Assembly: GCA_020635355.1 (NCBI GenBank)
Contig: JACJZW010000002.1
Coordinates: 412,622 to 476,621, forward strand
Origin: Flavobacteriales bacterium
Lineage (GTDB): Bacteria > Bacteroidota > Bacteroidia > NS11-12g > UBA9320
Reading direction: 5' to 3'
Length of the DNA: 64,000 nt
Both the position numbers and the translations under genes were made by a program. The notes below the pieces were generated by a model. It was not told the DNA's origin. It saw only the letters and a program-made list of their open reading frames with translations, and searched no databases. Positions 1 through 8,035 of the stretch are shown here, one piece after another (positions within the stretch are counted from its first letter, which is position 1; each line of letters begins with the position of its first letter).

Positions 1-908
1 AAACCGGTGTAGTAATCCAGACCGCGTGCTAAACTCAGATCAAGGCTAACTGATGCTTGATCAATACCCGGAGTTAATTCCCGAAGTTCCCGCAAGGCCA
101 TGAGGGCTCGATCTTTCGCTTCACCATCGGATAGGGCGGATGCCAATTGTTCGATGAACTCAGGCGTACATCGCGATGTGGTGAGGAGAACTTGAAGCCT
201 GGAAACCTGATCCGATGTAAATCCATTTGATTCCAATTCCTTTCCAACCCCTTCCCAACCTATTTTGTCCAATTTGTCAATGGAAACGGTGAGTTGGGTG
301 AGGGGACCGTTGAAACCAACGGTTTGTGCAATGGCTTCCAGTAAGGAGCGGTGATTGATCCGAATGTCATACGACGTAAATCCCAGGGCGTTAAACACCA
401 ACTGGTAGATCTTGACAAAATCCGATTCACAAACGAGTGAATCGGTACCAATGACGTCGGCATCGCATTGCCAGAATTCTCTATATCGCCCCTTTTGTGG
501 CCGATCGGCACGCCAAACCGGCTGAATCTGATATCGTTTGAAAGGAAACTGTAATTCATGCTGATGTTGCACAACAAACCGGGCCAACGGTACGGTTAAA
601 TCGTATCGCAATCCTTTCTCTGAAATCTGGGGAAGTAGGCTGTTCGGATTTTCCTTAGCTTGTTGAAACCTACCTTCATCTACCTTTTTTAGGAAGTCAC
701 CGCTGTTCAGAATCTTGAAGAGCAGGGCATCACCTTCGTCTCCGTATTTACCTGTGAGGGTCGACAAATTCTCCATGGCCGGTGTTTCAAGCGGTTCAAA
801 TCCAAAATGCTCATACACGTTTTGAATGGTGTTGATGATGAGTTTTCGGCGCTTGAGTTCAACTGGTCCAAAGTCCCGTGTTCCTTTGGGTAAGGTGGGT
901 TTTTGCAT
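1..908 (-). CDS. hisS: histidyl-tRNA synthetase, 3' part cut off by window edge
   Basis: This gene encodes the class II aminoacyl-tRNA synthetase that charges tRNA-His in the cytoplasm. Translation on the minus strand from the ATG at 908 gives MQKPTLPKGTRDFGPVELKR, the usual N-terminus with the KGTRD element. Motif 2 (the FKRYQIQPVWRADRPQKGRYREF region, quoted here only by its key residues R and RE near residue 115-130) follows. The reading frame leaves the window in the histidine-binding motif LARGLDYYTG at about residue 300. About two thirds of the enzyme is present, with no stop or frameshift. It lies 37 nt downstream of the sulfatase gene on the same strand, but a TATTTTTG box sits 4 nt before its ATG, so it probably has its own promoter. 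Family assignment is firm. Confidence 0.95.
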   Translation of the reverse strand, partial: MQKPTLPKGTRDFGPVELKRRKLIINTIQNVYEHFGFEPLETPAMENLSTLTGKYGDEGDALLFKILNSGDFLKKVDEGRFQQAKENPNSLLPQISEKGLRYDLTVPLARFVVQHQHELQFPFKRYQIQPVWRADRPQKGRYREFWQCDADVIGTDSLVCESDFVKIYQLVFNALGFTSYDIRINHRSLLEAIAQTVGFNGPLTQLTVSIDKLDKIGWEGVGKELESNGFTSDQVSRLQVLLTTSRCTPEFIEQLASALSDGEAKDRALMALRELRELTPGIDQASVSLDLSLARGLDYYTG

Positions 909-912
909 GGCG

Positions 913-920
913 CAAAAATA
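913..920 (-). promoter_or_regulatory. Bacteroidota -7 box for hisS
   Basis: The minus strand reads TATTTTTG, a full match to the TAnnTTTG -7 element. Only CGCC separates it from the hisS ATG, so the transcript would start at or within a base or two of the start codon. No convincing TTG -33 element is seen 17-20 nt upstream. Confidence 0.55.
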
Positions 921-945
921 GGTTTTCAACCCGACAGGCGAGGGC

Positions 946-2730
946 TCACCGCAGGAAGTTTACGTGTTGGCGGGTATAGGCATCTGCTCGTCGGTATAGT
1001 GAATCTGCTAATGATTGATGCTTGGATAATACATTATTCAAACAGTTCGGATCATCTACCAGATGGTATAAAAATCGGGGGCCTTCTTTTGTCATCCCCA
1101 GATTCCAGTCGCCCTGGGTGGTATGCCACACGTTATTGTCGAAATGAACGGCAATCCCATCGCGATTGTTCAGAACAGAGTGCCCAAGGGTTTCGTAGAA
1201 TCCTTCATAACCTATTAATTCCAATAATGTTGGGGCAAAATCCACCTGAGTCATAGTGGTGTGGTTGGTTCCCGGAGGGATCAACTTTGGCGCATATATC
1301 ACCAGAGGGATTTCGTATTTACCGGAGTGGGTACGATAGGCGTGCATCGCATTTTCAGAGCTGTGATCAGCCATGATCACAAAAACCGTGTTGTTGAACC
1401 ACGATTCGTTTCGGCAGCTATCTATGAAGGAGTGGATGGCTTCATCGGTATAACCGATACTCTTGTGAATGTCCAGATTACCCATTGGGTAACTGAAACG
1501 AAGGGAGTCCGGAACGGCGTATGGATGATGGCTGCTGAGAGTGAAGATCGAGGCAAAGAACGGCTGGGTTGATGACTCAAGTTTTTTACGGGTCCATTGA
1601 AGGTAGGGGCCATCGAAAATGCCCCAGGATCCGTCATAATCAACTGAATTTCGGCCGTTGGGATAGTCCTCAATACTGTAATAATGATCCAGGCCATGTG
1701 CCGATAAAAAGGATTTAAAGCCCATGGTATTGGGATCGGCAGCATGGAAGAAGGACCGTTTGTATTTCAGTTTTCCCAGAGCGTGTAAGATGGATTCAGT
1801 TGGTTTAAGCGACACAGGAAGTTTGATGAAGGCGCGATCCTGCAATCGCGGAATTCCGCAGAAAATGGCGGGCACCGCATCCATCGATTTCAAACCATTG
1901 GCGTAAAAGCGATGAAACACCAAAGATGAATCCATGAGTGCATTGAGGTGTGGCGTGTAAGAATCGCAGTAACCATGGTTGAGAGCGGTGTACTCCTTTC
2001 CAAAACTTTCCGCGATAATTAGGATGATATTGGGCGGATCAGAGGAGGTGTCTTTTTTAAATTCCAGGGTATTTAAGGGAAGTGGCAACTCATCCGACAT
2101 CGGAGGAAGTGACATTGGGTTTGTGGCCGATTCCAGCACCAAAAGGGCCGGATTTAGAGCTAACGGGACCTGCTCCGGATTCATCAGAGTACTGGCATCG
2201 GCAGATCGCAGAGGCCTCGATCGAAAGCCACCACGCGCAACAGGATAGAGTAGGAAGAACACCAGGAAGGTTTGGGCAATCCACCGATAGGTGACTTTCT
2301 TTGGCAATACCTTCACATACTTATAGCTGTGCGAAGCGGAGAAAACGAGCAAAATGGGGATGGCATACCAATAGCTGGTGATGTAGTGAATCGGGTTGAT
2401 GTTGTTCTGGAAATCAAGGAATACCCAGAGGTCCGTCCCTAATCGCTCCTTCGAGAAATCGAAATACAGAAAATCGATGGTGTATACGACCAAAACCAAC
2501 AACACGATGAACCAGGTAAGTAGGTAACGATATAGGTTGTGGCGGACAATGAGGTAAACCAGGAACAGGGTGAAGGTGAGGTAGAAGGTAAAGATGAAAT
2601 CCAGTCGCAATCCGGTGAGGAAAACTTGACCGGCATCGGGACCTATCCAGTTGGAAATTGAGAAGAACTCAGCGTTTCGAACAAAAAATACCAACCGGAG
2701 TGCAGAGAAAAGAATCATCAAACGAAGCAT
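946..2730 (-). CDS. LTA synthase family membrane sulfatase/phosphotransferase
   Basis: This is a 594-residue membrane protein of the alkaline phosphatase/sulfatase superfamily, LtaS-like branch. The N-terminal third holds about five hydrophobic segments, starting with MLRLMILFSALRLVFFV. A periplasmic catalytic domain begins near residue 230 with NIILIIAES, whose Glu is a metal ligand. The nucleophile position reads NGLKSMDA, with Ser at about 282 where Gram-positive LtaS has Thr. TLSSHHPY (about 397-404) and MADHSSEN (about 453-460) supply His and Asp-His metal ligands. In Gram-negative bacteria such enzymes move phosphoglycerol or phosphoethanolamine groups to envelope glycans or lipids; the substrate here is not known. 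I chose the ATG at 2730. An open TTG at 2844 would add 38 polar residues and run into the L31 promoter. Confidence 0.85.
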   Translation of the reverse strand: MLRLMILFSALRLVFFVRNAEFFSISNWIGPDAGQVFLTGLRLDFIFTFYLTFTLFLVYLIVRHNLYRYLLTWFIVLLVLVVYTIDFLYFDFSKERLGTDLWVFLDFQNNINPIHYITSYWYAIPILLVFSASHSYKYVKVLPKKVTYRWIAQTFLVFFLLYPVARGGFRSRPLRSADASTLMNPEQVPLALNPALLVLESATNPMSLPPMSDELPLPLNTLEFKKDTSSDPPNIILIIAESFGKEYTALNHGYCDSYTPHLNALMDSSLVFHRFYANGLKSMDAVPAIFCGIPRLQDRAFIKLPVSLKPTESILHALGKLKYKRSFFHAADPNTMGFKSFLSAHGLDHYYSIEDYPNGRNSVDYDGSWGIFDGPYLQWTRKKLESSTQPFFASIFTLSSHHPYAVPDSLRFSYPMGNLDIHKSIGYTDEAIHSFIDSCRNESWFNNTVFVIMADHSSENAMHAYRTHSGKYEIPLVIYAPKLIPPGTNHTTMTQVDFAPTLLELIGYEGFYETLGHSVLNNRDGIAVHFDNNVWHTTQGDWNLGMTKEGPRFLYHLVDDPNCLNNVLSKHQSLADSLYRRADAYTRQHVNFLR

Positions 2731-2825
2731 GTGTATCAGTGATGAGTTGATAATCAATTGCTTACCGTTCTGTATAATTTTGTCTTTCAATTCCGCTAAA
2801 TCTCGGTTCGAATTAAAAAAAGGTA

Positions 2826-2833
2826 TACCTTTG
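2826..2833 (+). promoter_or_regulatory. -7 box upstream of the L31 gene
   Basis: TACCTTTG matches TAnnTTTG and is followed by CAGACC, like other promoters in this window. Transcription would begin near 2838, giving an untranslated leader of about 75 nt before rpmE2. A second possible box, TAATTTTG, lies at 2775-2782. Confidence 0.55.
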
Positions 2834-2912
2834 CAGACCCTCAAAAGTAGGCATCAGTTTGGTGATGGCTACGATTGAATAAGAAGAGAACAAAGTTTCA
2901 AGTAGAAGAAAG

Positions 2913-3164
2913 ATGAAACAAGATATTCACCCAGGAAATTACCGAATGGTTGTGTTCAAGGACATGTCTAATGAACACATGTTTATTACCAAGTCTACGG
3001 TAGACACGAAGGAAACCGTACAATGGGAAGATGGAAATGAGTATCCGCTTTATAAGTTGGAGATTTCCAATACATCTCACCCGTTCTATACAGGTAAGAT
3101 GAACTTTGTGGATACTGCCGGACGTATCGACAAGTTCAACAAGCGCTACGGCAAGAAAAAATAA
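2913..3164 (+). CDS. rpmE2: 50S ribosomal protein L31 type B
   Basis: This is the large-subunit protein bL31 in its type B form, 83 residues. The N-terminus MKQDIHPGNYRMVVFKDMS and the segment HPFYTGKMNFVDTAGRIDKFNKRY are diagnostic. It lacks the CxxC zinc-binding cysteines of type A L31, as expected of the zinc-independent form that can replace type A when zinc is scarce. The ATG at 2913 is the only sensible start. It is a single-gene unit: a -7 box lies 80 nt upstream, and a strong hairpin terminator begins 19 nt after the stop. Confidence 0.96.
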   Translation: MKQDIHPGNYRMVVFKDMSNEHMFITKSTVDTKETVQWEDGNEYPLYKLEISNTSHPFYTGKMNFVDTAGRIDKFNKRYGKKK

Positions 3165-3182
3165 GACCCAACAGGGTCATTG

Positions 3183-3222
3183 CAAAGCTCTCCACCCAAC
3201 GGGTCGAGAGCTTTGTTTGTTT
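3183..3222 (+). terminator. rho-independent terminator after rpmE2
   Basis: A perfect 10-bp stem CAAAGCTCTC/GAGAGCTTTG (3183-3192 with 3206-3215) is followed by TTTGTTT. A small GACCC/GGGTC hairpin at 3165-3178 precedes it. It lies inside the longest open frame of the next gene, so that gene must start further downstream. Confidence 0.88.
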
Positions 3223-3254
3223 ACAGTCTTAGGGACTTACCAATAAATAATACC

Positions 3255-4436
3255 GTGAAAGTCAATCTGTTTGATCACAATCGGGAACAGTTGTTTCCCC
3301 TCACGCTGACCCGCCCAACGGCATCTCTTCGAGTTGGTATTGTTACCATTGCGGAAAAGTGGGAGCACGAATTACGAGCTGAAATAGGCTACCGAACGGC
3401 TGATTATCTCACGTCCCTGTTTCCGGAACTTCGGGATGCAGACGTTCACATCAATGGATCTTGTTTACCCACCGCCGACTTGGTTGGTCTCATTCGCAAT
3501 TTGGAAAATGGTCAGGGCATTCGAACAGGAAATGAAACCGTAGTAGCGGTTAGAAGTGCAACAACAGACTGGTCAGGGATTGAATGGCGTACGGCAGATG
3601 CTACCTTTATTTCGTATCCGGAAGATTTGTTCACCCTCAATGAGCAGGAGCTAATTGCCGATTATGAACGAATCACGGCGGGTCGTACATCGGCACCGTT
3701 GTCTGATTCCAATCGGGTAACTGGGGAAGGTCGGATATTTCTGGAATCCGGAGCACGTGTAGAAGGTGCCGTTCTCAATCCGAACGGTGGTGTGATTTAT
3801 GTGGGTAAGGATGCTGAAATTATGGAGGGGAGTGTAGTCTATGGATCCCTGGGATTGGGTGAACATGCTGCGTTGAAGTTGTCGTCCAAAATTTATGGGG
3901 CAACTACTCTTGGTCCGTATTGTAAGGTAGGCGGCGAAGTGAATAATTCCATTCTTCAAGGATTCTCGAACAAAGGCCATGATGGATTTTTAGGGAATAG
4001 CGTGTTGGGAGAATGGTGCAACATTGGCGCCGATTCTAATAATTCCAACCTTAAAAACAACTACGCCGAGGTGAAGTTGTGGGATTACACCAGCGGGCGT
4101 TTCCGAAATACTGGCAAACAATTCTGCGGATTGATCATGGGCGACCACTCGAAATGTGGCATCAATACCATGTTCAACACTGGAACGGTGGTGGGTGTTT
4201 CTTCAAACATTTTTGGATCCGGATTTCCCAGAAATTTTGTTCCATCATTTGCCTGGGGTGGAGCTTCCGGATTTACAACCTATCAGTTGCGTCAGGCCTT
4301 TGAAACGATGAATCGGGTAATGAACCGGCGCGGAAAGGAATTAACCGAAGACGATCGTAAGCTATACGAACACCTCTTTAATGAACTAGCCCCAAATCGG
4401 TTTTGGGAGACAAATAAATCAACCTCAAACGTATGA
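3255..4436 (+). CDS. sugar nucleotidyltransferase-like protein with left-handed beta-helix (GlmU-like)
   Basis: The protein resembles the Bacteroidota family often annotated as putative sugar nucleotidyltransferase (NTP_transf_4 type). The N-terminal part begins VKVNLFDHNREQLFPLTLTR and then P-T-A-S-L-R-V-G-I. The usual LAAGxGTRM nucleotide loop is absent. From about residue 165 the sequence becomes a hexapeptide-repeat left-handed beta-helix (ARVEGAVLNPNGGVIYVGKD and onward), as in acyltransferases such as GlmU. A joint role in UDP-GlcNAc-type metabolism is inferred, not shown. I chose the GTG at 3255 because family members start just before the LFD motif and because the upstream TTG at 3180 lies in the L31 terminator. 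Its stop overlaps the tpiA start (ATGA), so the two are cotranscribed. Confidence 0.78.
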   Translation: MKVNLFDHNREQLFPLTLTRPTASLRVGIVTIAEKWEHELRAEIGYRTADYLTSLFPELRDADVHINGSCLPTADLVGLIRNLENGQGIRTGNETVVAVRSATTDWSGIEWRTADATFISYPEDLFTLNEQELIADYERITAGRTSAPLSDSNRVTGEGRIFLESGARVEGAVLNPNGGVIYVGKDAEIMEGSVVYGSLGLGEHAALKLSSKIYGATTLGPYCKVGGEVNNSILQGFSNKGHDGFLGNSVLGEWCNIGADSNNSNLKNNYAEVKLWDYTSGRFRNTGKQFCGLIMGDHSKCGINTMFNTGTVVGVSSNIFGSGFPRNFVPSFAWGGASGFTTYQLRQAFETMNRVMNRRGKELTEDDRKLYEHLFNELAPNRFWETNKSTSNV

Positions 4437-5191
4437 ACAGAAAGCGGTTTGTAGCGGGTAACTGGAAAATGAATACCTCCATGAACGAGGGATTTCAGTT
4501 GCTAAAAGATATCATGGATCGGGTAAGCGAATCCGATCTCGAAACATGTGATGTTTCCATCTTTGCACCATTTACGCATCTGAAAGTGTTTCAGAATACC
4601 TTGAATGGAAGTTTGATGCAATTGGGAGCACAAAATTGCCACCATGAAGAGGCGGGTGCCTATACTGGAGAAATCTCGGCGGATATGCTGGCATCTGTAC
4701 CTGTGGCACAGGTGCTGGTAGGTCACTCAGAACGACGTCAGTATTTCGGAGAGACCAATGAGTTGTTGGCTAAGAAGGTAGATCAGGTGTTAAAGCACGG
4801 CATGCAGGCTGTGTATTGTTACGGAGAAACGCTGGATCAGCGGGAAGATGAATCCTATATTGAGGTGGTAACCAATCAGATTTCTACGGGGTTATTCCAC
4901 TTGTCCGCTGAGGAAATAGTGAAGGTGACATTGGCGTATGAACCGGTTTGGGCAATCGGAACCGGTAAAACCGCATCGGCGGGACAGGCTCAGGAAATCC
5001 ACGCACATACCCGTTCCATCCTACGCGAGAAATATGGGGAGGAGATATCCGCCCAATTGCGCATTCTATATGGTGGAAGCGTGAAACCCAGTAATGCGTT
5101 GGAGTTGTTCAGCATGCCGGATATTGATGGTGGGTTGATTGGGGGAGCTGCACTGAATGCTCAGAGTTTTGAGGCCATCATTAAGGCGTAA
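4433..5191 (+). CDS. tpiA: triosephosphate isomerase
   Basis: This enzyme interconverts dihydroxyacetone phosphate and glyceraldehyde 3-phosphate in glycolysis and gluconeogenesis. The 252-residue protein has the normal length. Catalytic residues are all present: Lys12 in GNWKMN, His98 in VGHSERR and Glu170 in AYEPVWAIGTG. The phosphate-binding loops GGSVKPSN and GGLIGGAAL lie near the C-terminus. The ATG overlaps the stop of the preceding nucleotidyltransferase-like gene by 4 nt, which indicates translational coupling. The 3' end overlaps the convergent minus-strand gene by 11 nt. Confidence 0.98.
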   Translation: MNRKRFVAGNWKMNTSMNEGFQLLKDIMDRVSESDLETCDVSIFAPFTHLKVFQNTLNGSLMQLGAQNCHHEEAGAYTGEISADMLASVPVAQVLVGHSERRQYFGETNELLAKKVDQVLKHGMQAVYCYGETLDQREDESYIEVVTNQISTGLFHLSAEEIVKVTLAYEPVWAIGTGKTASAGQAQEIHAHTRSILREKYGEEISAQLRILYGGSVKPSNALELFSMPDIDGGLIGGAALNAQSFEAIIKA

Positions 5192-6725
5192 ATCCGAGAC
5201 GGCATCGTGCCGGAATCAGATCTCTTTTTCGAAGCAGTAACACCACAAAGGTGTCGTTATTTAGCCAGGTCATGGACGAAAGATCGGGCATGAACTTGTC
5301 GGTTTGATTATCACGTAATTCATACATCCTGGAGTCGTTCTGAACAGGCACCATTACCAAATCACTCGTGTGATTGAGCATTCGTAGATTACCCAATAGG
5401 TTGCGTTTGCGTTCCGGATGATGCGGGAGATTCATAAACAAACACTCCGATGTATCAACGGTATGTATTCGATAGGATCCATACTTGCCGTGGTCATTCA
5501 TGGTTACCTGGAGTTTGTCGCGATAGAGAAAAGAATCCAGTGTTCTGTTGTATCGAACAAGCGGGCCATAGATGTATTTGTAGGACCGATGGTTTACATA
5601 TGCTTGCTGAACCCGTCGTTCATAAAATTCCATCCAAATGGTGATTTCTCCGTCAGACCCTATTTCAAGTCGGTCCAGCCACAAATTGATTGGTTTACGA
5701 CGGAATCGGTGGTAGGTGTATGATTTACGATAGTCACGAGGAAGTTCAATTTTTTTGGAGAATAGGGTTGATCGGGTTCCGGTTAAGCTATTGTATTGGT
5801 ACAGACTGATGGTGTCACAGAATCCGGGTTTGTCCGATCGCATGACACCGTACAAATAGCCGCTATCGTTTCGGGCAATGTAGATGCCTTGATCATATGT
5901 GAGACCATCAGTTAATAGGTCGGTTCGGGTCGTTTTTTTGTCGGGAAGGAAGGTGGTGAGGCAATATCGATAATTTGGTTTTCCTGCCCGTTTAATCACC
6001 GGGCTGTTGTCAAACAGACGGCCAAGCAAACAGGTCTCGCCCTGGGAGTTTTGCCAGCAGCGGAAATAGTGAATCAGTTCGTTGCTGTATCCGGGGAGTA
6101 TGGTATCGATACGCGTTTGGTAACTGGACGGGTTAAAATGTATCACAGTAACTTCTTCAGGATCTACCCTTGGACTGCGCTTCCATTCAAACCAGATCAG
6201 AAATTCACCATGTGATCTTGAGAATCGAATTTGAGATTCACTTACGAAGGAGTTTTGGAGTTCCATAAGTACGATGGTGTCTGTGCTACCCCATTTCTCT
6301 GTTGTGGCATATAACGTACTCTTGGAGAGGGAGGTCTGATGAATCTGAAATAGCAACCATCCGTTTGGAATGGGGAAAGAAGCTATGGAGTGATTCCATA
6401 AGGCAAGATGCTCTTTGGATTCTGCATAGCGCATTGGATTAAATCCGGAATCCAGTTCATATACCTCCAACTTACGATCGGTTTTGACGTGGATTTGAAA
6501 GGTGTTGGAGTCGGCTTTCATCAGCCAGGCCTCGGGATAAACAAAAGCGTGGCCCTCAATGGTTTGACCAAGGGTCCATTGTTGTGCCGCGGCCTCCGAT
6601 GGGTTCAGCCATCTGGCAAGTGTGCCCATAAGCACCAACAAGAAGGTTTTGGTTAACCTAGGTGTTTGTATTTCTGTACATAACGGAACCATATCGGAGC
6701 ATGCGAATAACGTGGAGAATTTCAT
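5181..6725 (-). CDS. hypothetical exported protein, 514 aa
   Basis: I do not recognise a family. The first 47 residues contain a charged start, a hydrophobic stretch (TKTFLLVLMGTLARWL) and an AAA-QQ junction that looks like a signal-peptidase site, so the protein is probably exported. The rest is rich in aromatic and charged residues with many short beta-like strands (LFQIHQTSLS, YLYGVMRSDK, EITIWMEFYERR). A beta-propeller or similar all-beta fold is a guess. No sorting domain, lipobox or later membrane segment is visible. It is a single gene whose 3' end overlaps tpiA by 11 nt. The ATG at 6725 is used; ATG at 6692 (MVPLCTEIQ) is an alternative start closer to the signal sequence. Confidence 0.7.
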   Translation of the reverse strand: MKFSTLFACSDMVPLCTEIQTPRLTKTFLLVLMGTLARWLNPSEAAAQQWTLGQTIEGHAFVYPEAWLMKADSNTFQIHVKTDRKLEVYELDSGFNPMRYAESKEHLALWNHSIASFPIPNGWLLFQIHQTSLSKSTLYATTEKWGSTDTIVLMELQNSFVSESQIRFSRSHGEFLIWFEWKRSPRVDPEEVTVIHFNPSSYQTRIDTILPGYSNELIHYFRCWQNSQGETCLLGRLFDNSPVIKRAGKPNYRYCLTTFLPDKKTTRTDLLTDGLTYDQGIYIARNDSGYLYGVMRSDKPGFCDTISLYQYNSLTGTRSTLFSKKIELPRDYRKSYTYHRFRRKPINLWLDRLEIGSDGEITIWMEFYERRVQQAYVNHRSYKYIYGPLVRYNRTLDSFLYRDKLQVTMNDHGKYGSYRIHTVDTSECLFMNLPHHPERKRNLLGNLRMLNHTSDLVMVPVQNDSRMYELRDNQTDKFMPDLSSMTWLNNDTFVVLLLRKRDLIPARCRLGFTP

Positions 6726-6774
6726 TATTCCCCAATCTACTTGGGAGGTGGCTTGATTGGTAGGTGTGTGGGAC

Positions 6775-6782
6775 TATTTTTG
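6775..6782 (+). promoter_or_regulatory. -7 box for the 6813 lipoprotein gene
   Basis: TATTTTTG matches TAnnTTTG. A TTG at 6753-6755 lies 19 nt upstream, at the right spacing for a -33 element. Transcription would start close to 6787, about 26 nt before the ATG. Confidence 0.6.
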
Positions 6783-6812
6783 CCATGGTCAGCCTAATCA
6801 ACTACATGGCCT

Positions 6813-7964
6813 ATGAACTCAAATTTACACGTAAAACTAAGTTGGCTTCTATTCCTTCCCATTGTGCTTGCTGCCTGTGCATCAGGTAAAAAGAAATTTG
6901 AACAAGGGGATTACGATAAGGCAACGTATCAAGCTATCAATCGATTACGGAGTAATCCCGATAGTAAAAAAGCACGGAAATATCTTCCAATGGCGTATGA
7001 ACACGCCTTAAAATTTCACTTGGACAAGATCGATCAACTCAAGAAAAGTACGGCAGAATTCCGGTACGATGGAATAGTTGGTCATTACGCTTCGTTGAAT
7101 GATATGTACAATCAGATCATCCAATGTCCGGCATGTATTCGGATCATTGATGAACCGAGGGTGTTCCAAAACGAATTCAATGATGCGTCTCTTTTAGCTT
7201 CGAAGGCACATTTTAATGCTGGATTGAAGGAATTGGAAAAAGGTGATGCTGCCTCAGGCCGAGCCGCTTATCGTCATTTTCTGGATGCCAAGCAGTACAC
7301 GCCTCAGTACGATAAAATCGAGGATTACTTGTCTCAGGCACTGGATCAGGGAACCATTCGGGTGTTGATTGACGACATACCTGTTCACAGCCGAAGTTTG
7401 GCGCTAACTAATGAATTTTTTCAGAATCAGATTGTGGAGTTTGCTCGAAACATGAATTACACCTTTGTTCAGTTTTATCGAACCGGTGAATTGGATGTTC
7501 TGGGAATTGAACCGGATGAGGTGATTGTGATGCGGTTTGACGACTTCGCCGTTGGACAGGTTTACATGAAAGAACGGGTGGAATCATTTGAAAAGGATAG
7601 TGTGATTCTGCGTACTGAAAAAACAGATGATGGTGAGGTACCGATTTATGGGACGGCCAAGGCAAAGCTTACTACCTATGAAAAGACGTTAACCTCTTCC
7701 GGACTGCTGGATTTTCAAATTGTAAATGCCGTTTCCGGGGCTACCATGCAACAACGTAAGCTACCCGGTACGTTTGTGTGGTCTACGAAATGGGCTTCAT
7801 TCAACGGCATGGAGGAGGCATTAAGCAGGGATCAACTGAACTTGACCAAGCAACGCGAATTATATCCACCTGCCCCCCAGGATTTGTTTGTTGAATTTAC
7901 CCGCCCAATCTTTAACCAGATTACCGGCATCATTCGAAATCACTATAAACCATTGAAAGATTAA
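6813..7964 (+). CDS. hypothetical lipoprotein with helical (TPR-like) N-terminal region
   Basis: The 383-residue protein starts with a lipoprotein signal (WLLFLPIVLAACASG), with the lipobox Cys at 22, so it should be anchored in an envelope membrane. Residues 25-70 (KFEQGDYDKATYQAINRLRS and on) look like one or two TPR-type helical repeats. A second helical segment runs from about 130 to 175. The C-terminal half is more beta-rich, and no catalytic motif is seen. It stands alone between its own promoter (6775) and a strong bidirectional terminator (7986). Function is unknown; TPR-bearing lipoproteins often act as assembly factors, but nothing here proves that. Confidence 0.8.
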   Translation: MNSNLHVKLSWLLFLPIVLAACASGKKKFEQGDYDKATYQAINRLRSNPDSKKARKYLPMAYEHALKFHLDKIDQLKKSTAEFRYDGIVGHYASLNDMYNQIIQCPACIRIIDEPRVFQNEFNDASLLASKAHFNAGLKELEKGDAASGRAAYRHFLDAKQYTPQYDKIEDYLSQALDQGTIRVLIDDIPVHSRSLALTNEFFQNQIVEFARNMNYTFVQFYRTGELDVLGIEPDEVIVMRFDDFAVGQVYMKERVESFEKDSVILRTEKTDDGEVPIYGTAKAKLTTYEKTLTSSGLLDFQIVNAVSGATMQQRKLPGTFVWSTKWASFNGMEEALSRDQLNLTKQRELYPPAPQDLFVEFTRPIFNQITGIIRNHYKPLKD

Positions 7965-7985
7965 GTGGTAGAATTGGGATAAAAG

Positions 7986-8014
7986 AAAAGGGGACATCAT
8001 TGATGTCCCCTTTT
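7986..8014. terminator. bidirectional terminator between convergent genes
   Basis: AAAAGGGGACATCA pairs with TGATGTCCCCTTTT, followed by TT on the plus strand and flanked by an A-tract that serves as a T-tract on the minus strand. It sits between the lipoprotein gene and the convergent OmpA gene, so it can serve both. Confidence 0.9.
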
Positions 8015-8035
8015 TTAGTTTGACTAAACTAGTTC

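Noticed and set aside
260..577. A 105-codon minus-strand frame
   Set aside because: It overlaps hisS in another frame; hisS itself has clear class II motifs throughout.
2731..2844. N-terminal extension of the LTA-synthase-like protein from TTG 2844
   Set aside because: It would overlap the L31 promoter and adds polar residues before the first membrane segment.
3180..3254. N-terminal extension of the nucleotidyltransferase-like protein from TTG 3180
   Set aside because: It runs through the L31 terminator hairpin, and homologues start at the LFD motif.
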